The notes under the pieces were generated by a model. It was not told the DNA's origin. It made no database searches and saw only the letters and a program-made list of their open reading frames with translations. Both the position numbers and the translations under genes were made by a program. Of a stretch of 64,000 bases of DNA, positions 60,029-64,000 are shown piece by piece (positions within the stretch are counted from its first letter, which is position 1; every line of letters starts with the position of its first letter). The stretch spans positions 124,001 to 188,000 of the forward strand of contig WVSM01000001.1 in assembly GCA_015689645.1 (NCBI GenBank), written 5' to 3'. This stretch comes from Rhodobacterales bacterium HKCCE4037 (GTDB lineage: Bacteria; Pseudomonadota; Alphaproteobacteria; Rhodobacterales; Rhodobacteraceae).

Positions 60029-60167
60029 GTCAAAATCCTTGAGTCTTTTTGTCGGCTTTAACTTGCACTATGCCGTCGGGATGTCTACCCCTCCGATCAG
60101 ACCGGAAGCCATGGCCCGCGCGGCCAACGCCACCTGCACGAATCTCCCAATGCAACAGGAGCGATCC

Positions 60168-61064
60168 ATGACTTTCCGCATTCCCCTTACCCTTGCCTGT
60201 CTGACCCTTGCCGGTGCCGCGCAGGCGCAGGACATCACGCTGAACACCTACACGGGCGAGGCGACCGTTGCCGCGCAGCCCGAAACCATCGCGGTACTGG
60301 ACGCCGCCGCCATCGACACGATCAGCGCCCTCGGCGTGGAAATCGACGCGGTGCCCGAGATGCCCGCGTTGCCCTATCTCGCCGATGTCTTCGCAGCCGC
60401 CGGCCGCGCGGGCACCCTTTTCGAGCCGGATTTCGAGGCGCTGGCCGTCCTTGGCCCCGACCTCATCATCGCGGGCGGGCGCTCGTCCGCGCAGGTCGAA
60501 CCGCTGTCCGGGATCGCGCCGACCGTCGACATGACGATCTGGGGCGCCGAGATGGTCGAACAGACGCAGGCGCGGATTGCCGATTACGGTGCGCTGTTCG
60601 GACGCGAGGCCATCGCGGCGGAACTGTCCGAGGCGCTGACGACCCGGCTCGGTGAAGCCGCTGCTGCCGTCGCGGGGCAGGGGGATGCGCTGATCCTGCT
60701 GACCAATGGCGGCAACGTGTCCGCCTACGGGGCCGACAGCCGGTTCGGCTGGCTGCACACCGCGCTGGATCTGCCCGAAGCCTACCCGGAGTTGGACGAC
60801 GAGACCCACGGCGAGGCGGTCAGCTTCGAATTCATCGCCGAGGTCGACCCCGACTGGATCATCGTGATCGACCGTGCCGCTGCCATCGGGCAGGACGGCG
60901 AGGCGGCTGCGGCGACGCTCGACAACCCTCTTGTTGCCAGCACCACGGCAGGCGAGAGCGGCCAGATCCTCTATCTGTCGTCCGGCCCGCTTTACCTTGC
61001 GGGTGGCGGGGTGCAGTCGATGATGCTGACCCTCGATGAGATCATCGCAGGCTTCGGCGGCTGA
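60168..61064 (+). CDS. siderophore-type ABC transporter substrate-binding protein
   Basis: A 298-residue class III binding protein. A signal peptide (residues 1-20, ending AQAQ) is followed by TLNTYTGEATVAAQPETIAVLDAAAIDTISALGV, the usual FecB/CeuE-like opening, and by VLGPDLIIAGGRSS. It should bind ferric siderophore in the periplasm for the permeases that follow. AGGAG lies 6 nt before the ATG at 60168. The stop abuts the next start (TGA-ATG). Confidence 0.93.
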   Translation: MTFRIPLTLACLTLAGAAQAQDITLNTYTGEATVAAQPETIAVLDAAAIDTISALGVEIDAVPEMPALPYLADVFAAAGRAGTLFEPDFEALAVLGPDLIIAGGRSSAQVEPLSGIAPTVDMTIWGAEMVEQTQARIADYGALFGREAIAAELSEALTTRLGEAAAAVAGQGDALILLTNGGNVSAYGADSRFGWLHTALDLPEAYPELDDETHGEAVSFEFIAEVDPDWIIVIDRAAAIGQDGEAAAATLDNPLVASTTAGESGQILYLSSGPLYLAGGGVQSMMLTLDEIIAGFGG

Positions 61065-62009
61065 ATGACCCAGAGGCTTGCCATCGTTCTGCTGCTAGCA
61101 GTGCTTGTGGTGGCAAGCCTGTCGGTCGGGGCGGCCTCGCTCTGGTCCGGCGCATTCGAGGCGCGCTGGCTGATCGCGGTCAGCCGCTTCCCCCGCACGG
61201 CGGCCGCGATGCTGACCGGCGCGGGGCTGGCGCTGGCGGGCGTCATCATGCAGCAGAGCGTGCAGAACCGGCTGGTAGAGCCGGGGCTGACCGGCACGCC
61301 GGAGGCCGCGATGCTCGGCCTGCTGGGTGTGACGCTGATCTCGCCCGGCATGGCCGTTTTCGGAAAGATGTGCGTGGCGGCGCTGTCCGCGCTTGCCGGC
61401 ACCTTCGGGTTCCTCGCCCTGTCGCGCGTGGTGCCGCGTCGCGACCCGATGCTGCTGCCTCTGGTGGGCATCGTCTATGGCGGCATCCTCGGGGCGACCG
61501 CGCTCTATTTCGCCTGGGTCAGCGACCTCGTGCAGTTCCTTGGCGGGGCGATGCTCGGTGATTTCTCGGGCGTGATGCAGGGGCGCTACGAGCTTCTGTG
61601 GCTCATCGCGGCCCTTGCGGCGGCGCTTTACCTGCTCGCCGACCGCATCACCATTCTCGGGTTGGGCGAGGATTATGCCCGATCGCTTGGTCTCGACTAT
61701 CGGCAGACGCAGGCCATCGGCCTTGTCATCGTGGCGGTGACCATCGCCGTGGTCGTTGTGACCATCGGCGCCATGCCCTTCGTCGGGCTCATCGTTCCCA
61801 ACCTCGTCTCGCGGTGGCGCGGCGACAACCTGCGCGCGAACCTGTGGGTGGTGGCGACGATGGGGGCGGGGCTGGTCCTGGCCTCCGACCTCGTCGGTCG
61901 CCTGATCCGCTATCCCTACGAGATCCCCGCCGCGACGATCTTCGCCGTCTTCGGGGCGGGCGTGTTCCTTTGGCTGCTTTACGCGCCGCGCAGGCAGGCC
62001 CATGGCTAG
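61065..62009 (+). CDS. FecCD-family iron(III)-siderophore ABC permease, first subunit
   Basis: A 314-residue inner-membrane permease with about eight to ten membrane segments. RFPRTAAAMLTGAGLALAGVIMQQSVQNRLVEPGLTGTPEAAMLG is the FecCD signature, and GEDYARSLGLDY is the cytoplasmic loop contacting the ATPase. It probably forms a heterodimer with the next subunit, whose start overlaps by 8 nt. Confidence 0.94.
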   Translation: MTQRLAIVLLLAVLVVASLSVGAASLWSGAFEARWLIAVSRFPRTAAAMLTGAGLALAGVIMQQSVQNRLVEPGLTGTPEAAMLGLLGVTLISPGMAVFGKMCVAALSALAGTFGFLALSRVVPRRDPMLLPLVGIVYGGILGATALYFAWVSDLVQFLGGAMLGDFSGVMQGRYELLWLIAALAAALYLLADRITILGLGEDYARSLGLDYRQTQAIGLVIVAVTIAVVVVTIGAMPFVGLIVPNLVSRWRGDNLRANLWVVATMGAGLVLASDLVGRLIRYPYEIPAATIFAVFGAGVFLWLLYAPRRQAHG

Positions 62010-62943
62010 GACGCAGCTGATCGGCCTTGGCGCGCTGCTTTTCACGCTCGCGGCGCTGTTCCTGCTGTGGAACCTGCGCGCGCCGGTGTCCTTCATCCTG
62101 ACGCTCCGGGCCGAGAAGCTGGCCGCGCTGATCCTCGTGGGGGCCGCCACCGGCGTGGCCACGACCCTGTTCCAGACCGTGGCCCAGACGCGCCTTCTGA
62201 CCCCGGGCATCGTCGGTTTCGACGCCCTGTTCGTGTTCCTGCAAACCGCGCTCGTCTTCACCCTCGGCGGCGTTGGCTACGTGACCCTGCCGGCCTTCGG
62301 CAGCTTCCTCATGGAGGCCGCGATCCTCGTGATTGCCGCGGTGACCCTGTTCGGAGTGATCCTGCGCAACGGCGCCAGCGACATGGTGCGCGTGGTCCTG
62401 ACCGGCGTGATCCTCGGCATCCTGTTCCGGGGGCTGGCAGGGTTCATGCAGCGCATTCTCGACCCGTCGGAATTCGCCGTGGTGCAGCAGGCGATGTTCG
62501 TCTCTTTCGCCAGTGTCCGCACCGACCAGCTCGCCGTGGCCGGGGTGACGCTTGGGACCTGCCTGGTCGCTGCGATCCGGCTGGCGCCGCGCCTTGACGT
62601 CGCCGCGCTGGGTCGCGACAGCGCGCGGTCGCTCGGCCTCGACTACGACCGCTTCGTTCTGCTGGTTCTGGCACTGGTGGCTGGCCTCGTGGCCGTCTCC
62701 ACCGCGTTGGTCGGGCCGATCACCTTTCTCGGCCTGCTCGCCGCCAGCCTGGCCCACGCGGTGGTCCGCTCGCACCGCCACGCGCTCCTGATCCCGGCCT
62801 CGGCGGGCATCGGTGCAAGCATCCTGGTTGCCGGTCAGTTCGTGTTCGAGCGGGTGCTGTCGATGGCGTCCACCCTTGCCGTTCTGATCGAATTCGCAGG
62901 CGGCTTGCTGTTTCTGGTTCTGGTTCTGCGGAGGTCGCGATGA
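62002..62943 (+). CDS. FecCD-family iron(III)-siderophore ABC permease, second subunit
   Basis: A 313-residue permease. RAEKLAALILVGAATGVATTLFQTVAQTRLLTPGIVGFDALFV is the FecCD motif, with DSARSLGLDYDRF as the ATPase coupling loop. It overlaps the upstream permease by 8 nt and the ATPase start by 4 nt, so the four proteins are made from one coupled transcript. Confidence 0.94.
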   Translation: MARTQLIGLGALLFTLAALFLLWNLRAPVSFILTLRAEKLAALILVGAATGVATTLFQTVAQTRLLTPGIVGFDALFVFLQTALVFTLGGVGYVTLPAFGSFLMEAAILVIAAVTLFGVILRNGASDMVRVVLTGVILGILFRGLAGFMQRILDPSEFAVVQQAMFVSFASVRTDQLAVAGVTLGTCLVAAIRLAPRLDVAALGRDSARSLGLDYDRFVLLVLALVAGLVAVSTALVGPITFLGLLAASLAHAVVRSHRHALLIPASAGIGASILVAGQFVFERVLSMASTLAVLIEFAGGLLFLVLVLRRSR

Positions 62944-63692
62944 TCGAGATCGAAGGGCTTGGCTTTCAGCGCGACGGCGCGCCCGTGTTGCACGACATCT
63001 CCGCCCGGATCGCGCCGTTCGGGATCACCGCGATCATCGGGCCGAACGGGGCAGGCAAGTCCACGCTGCTGCATTGCATGGCGGGTCTGCTTTCGCCCAG
63101 TTCCGGTGTCGTCCGGATCAATGGCGCTGACGTCCACGGTGCCAGCCCCTCCGAGCGCGCCCGCCTCCTCTCGATCCTGACCCAATCGCAACCGCAGGTC
63201 CCGCGCCTGAGCGTCGGCGATCTGGTGGCCTTCGGACGCTGGCCGCACCATCGCGGCCGTCCGCGGCAAGAGGATACGCGCATCGTCGAGGAGGCGATCG
63301 CACGCTTTCAACTCGACCCCCTCCGCGACACGCCGCTCGACGCGCTGTCGGGCGGGCAGCGGCAGCGGGCCTATGTCGCCATGGCCTGGGCGCAATCCAC
63401 GCCCTATCTTCTCCTCGACGAGCCGCTCAGCGCCCTCGACCCGCGCGTGGCGAAATCCATCATGTCCCAATTGAAGGACATGTCCCGCAACGGTCGTGGC
63501 GTGGTGATCGTGCTGCATGACCTGCAGATCACCGCGCAATGGGCCGATGCCGTCATCGCGCTGAAGGACGGCGCCTTGTTTGCCGCCGGAGCGGCGGAAG
63601 CGACGCTCACCGACGCAACTCTGAGCGCGCTCTACGACACCGCGATCAGCGTGCGCCCGCAAGCGGATGGACGGATCGCCGTGCTGACCTGA
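62940..63692 (+). CDS. iron(III)-siderophore ABC transporter ATP-binding protein
   Basis: A 250-residue ABC ATPase of the FecE/FepC class. Walker A is GPNGAGKST, the signature is LSGGQRQRAYVAMAWAQ, Walker B LLLDEPLSALD, with the switch His in IVLHDLQ. RLSVGDLVAFGRWPHHRGRP is typical of the siderophore subfamily. It powers import through the two permeases. Confidence 0.95.
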   Translation: MIEIEGLGFQRDGAPVLHDISARIAPFGITAIIGPNGAGKSTLLHCMAGLLSPSSGVVRINGADVHGASPSERARLLSILTQSQPQVPRLSVGDLVAFGRWPHHRGRPRQEDTRIVEEAIARFQLDPLRDTPLDALSGGQRQRAYVAMAWAQSTPYLLLDEPLSALDPRVAKSIMSQLKDMSRNGRGVVIVLHDLQITAQWADAVIALKDGALFAAGAAEATLTDATLSALYDTAISVRPQADGRIAVLT

Positions 63693-63770
63693 GGCGCCAC
63701 GAATCCACTTTGCCGTTCCGCGCCTTGCCGCGCTAAAGAACGCGGGCAGCACACGGCCCGGAGACCGCCC

Positions 63771-64000
63771 ATGACGACCATCGCCCTTGTCGCCCACGAT
63801 CAGAAGAAGGACGCGCTCGTTGCCTGGGCCAGGACCCACGAGGCCGAGCTTGCGCCGCACAGGCTTTTTGCCACCGGCACGACCGGCGGGCGGCTGCAGC
63901 AGGAAACCGGCCTCGACATCACGCCGCTGAAATCGGGCCCGCTTGGCGGCGACGCGCAGCTTGGCGCGATGATCGCCGAGGAAAAACTCGACGCGCTGAT
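63771..64000 (+). CDS. mgsA: methylglyoxal synthase (5' part, cut by window end)
   Basis: The first 76 codons are present. [21 protein letters not shown], the phosphate-binding [10 protein letters not shown] and [12 protein letters not shown] with the catalytic Asp region are diagnostic of methylglyoxal synthase, which turns dihydroxyacetone phosphate into methylglyoxal. GGAGA precedes the ATG at 63771. The gene continues beyond the window. It has no evident operon link to the ABC importer, being 78 nt after its stop. Confidence 0.92.
   Translation, partial: MTTIALVAHDQKKDALVAWARTHEAELAPHRLFATGTTGGRLQQETGLDITPLKSGPLGGDAQLGAMIAEEKLDAL

Noticed and set aside
60029-60167. Iron-responsive operator before the siderophore importer
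   Set aside because: No sequence in the gap fits a Fur, Irr or RirA box well enough to report.

Overview
The window is high-GC DNA from an alphaproteobacterium, almost certainly a marine Rhodobacteraceae (Roseobacter-group) member. Indicators are a GTTC-N7-GTTC SOS box before uvrA, a TTAA-N7-TTAA CtrA-type box, a complete Na+-translocating NADH:quinone reductase (nqrA-F), TAXI-type TRAP transport, the tail of a SUF cluster and a PDH-type dihydrolipoyl dehydrogenase. It is chromosomal, gene-dense and mostly housekeeping. I saw no phage, IS element, CRISPR array, rRNA or tRNA.

Layout. 0-4.5 kb: a DUF2189 membrane protein, a bactofilin overlapping an M23 peptidase, a ferritin-like DUF455 protein and a Bcp peroxiredoxin. 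4.5-12.7 kb: a run on the + strand of an AsmA/YhdP-like protein, queA, an MFS transporter, DUF924, a small membrane protein and lpd. 12.8-18.5 kb: a large exported von Willebrand protein with nine tandem repeats, a second MFS transporter and a membrane-anchored hypothetical. 18.6-23.4 kb: uvrA under a LexA box, then a site-2 protease and a cytochrome P450 on the other strand. 23.5-30.7 kb: a TAXI-TRAP uptake system (fused permease, receptor) behind its own DctB/DctD-like two-component pair. 30.8-36 kb: an exported PPC-like protein, tpiA, a 2-oxoglutarate/Fe(II) oxygenase, a TfoX-domain protein and three SUF-tail genes. 36-41.5 kb: LysR regulator, tgt and several small unknown or exported proteins.

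41.5-52 kb is a stress block: lon behind a textbook sigma-32 promoter, a nucleotidyltransferase gene enclosed by a 35-nt perfect inverted repeat, katG divergent from oxyR, and an aldehyde dehydrogenase with a GAF-Fis regulator and a 10-bp-arm palindrome. 52-59.6 kb holds nqrM, apbE and nqrABCDEF: ApbE attaches FMN to NqrB and NqrC, NqrM matures the complex, and the six subunits form the sodium pump. 59.7-63.7 kb is a siderophore-type ABC importer with a divergent DUF2218 gene. The window ends inside mgsA.

Points most worth following: the DctD-like activator has GAFPGA instead of GAFTGA and Gln after the Walker B Asp, with two tandem operators but no visible -24/-12 promoter before the receptor gene; the nucleotidyltransferase lies between inverted terminator copies; three 15-nt hairpins occur at exactly 27-bp intervals between an IscA-like gene and tfoX; and the von Willebrand protein carries two subfamilies of an 89-residue repeat. 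Start codons were chosen by ribosome-binding site and family length; all alignments and base compositions are by eye.
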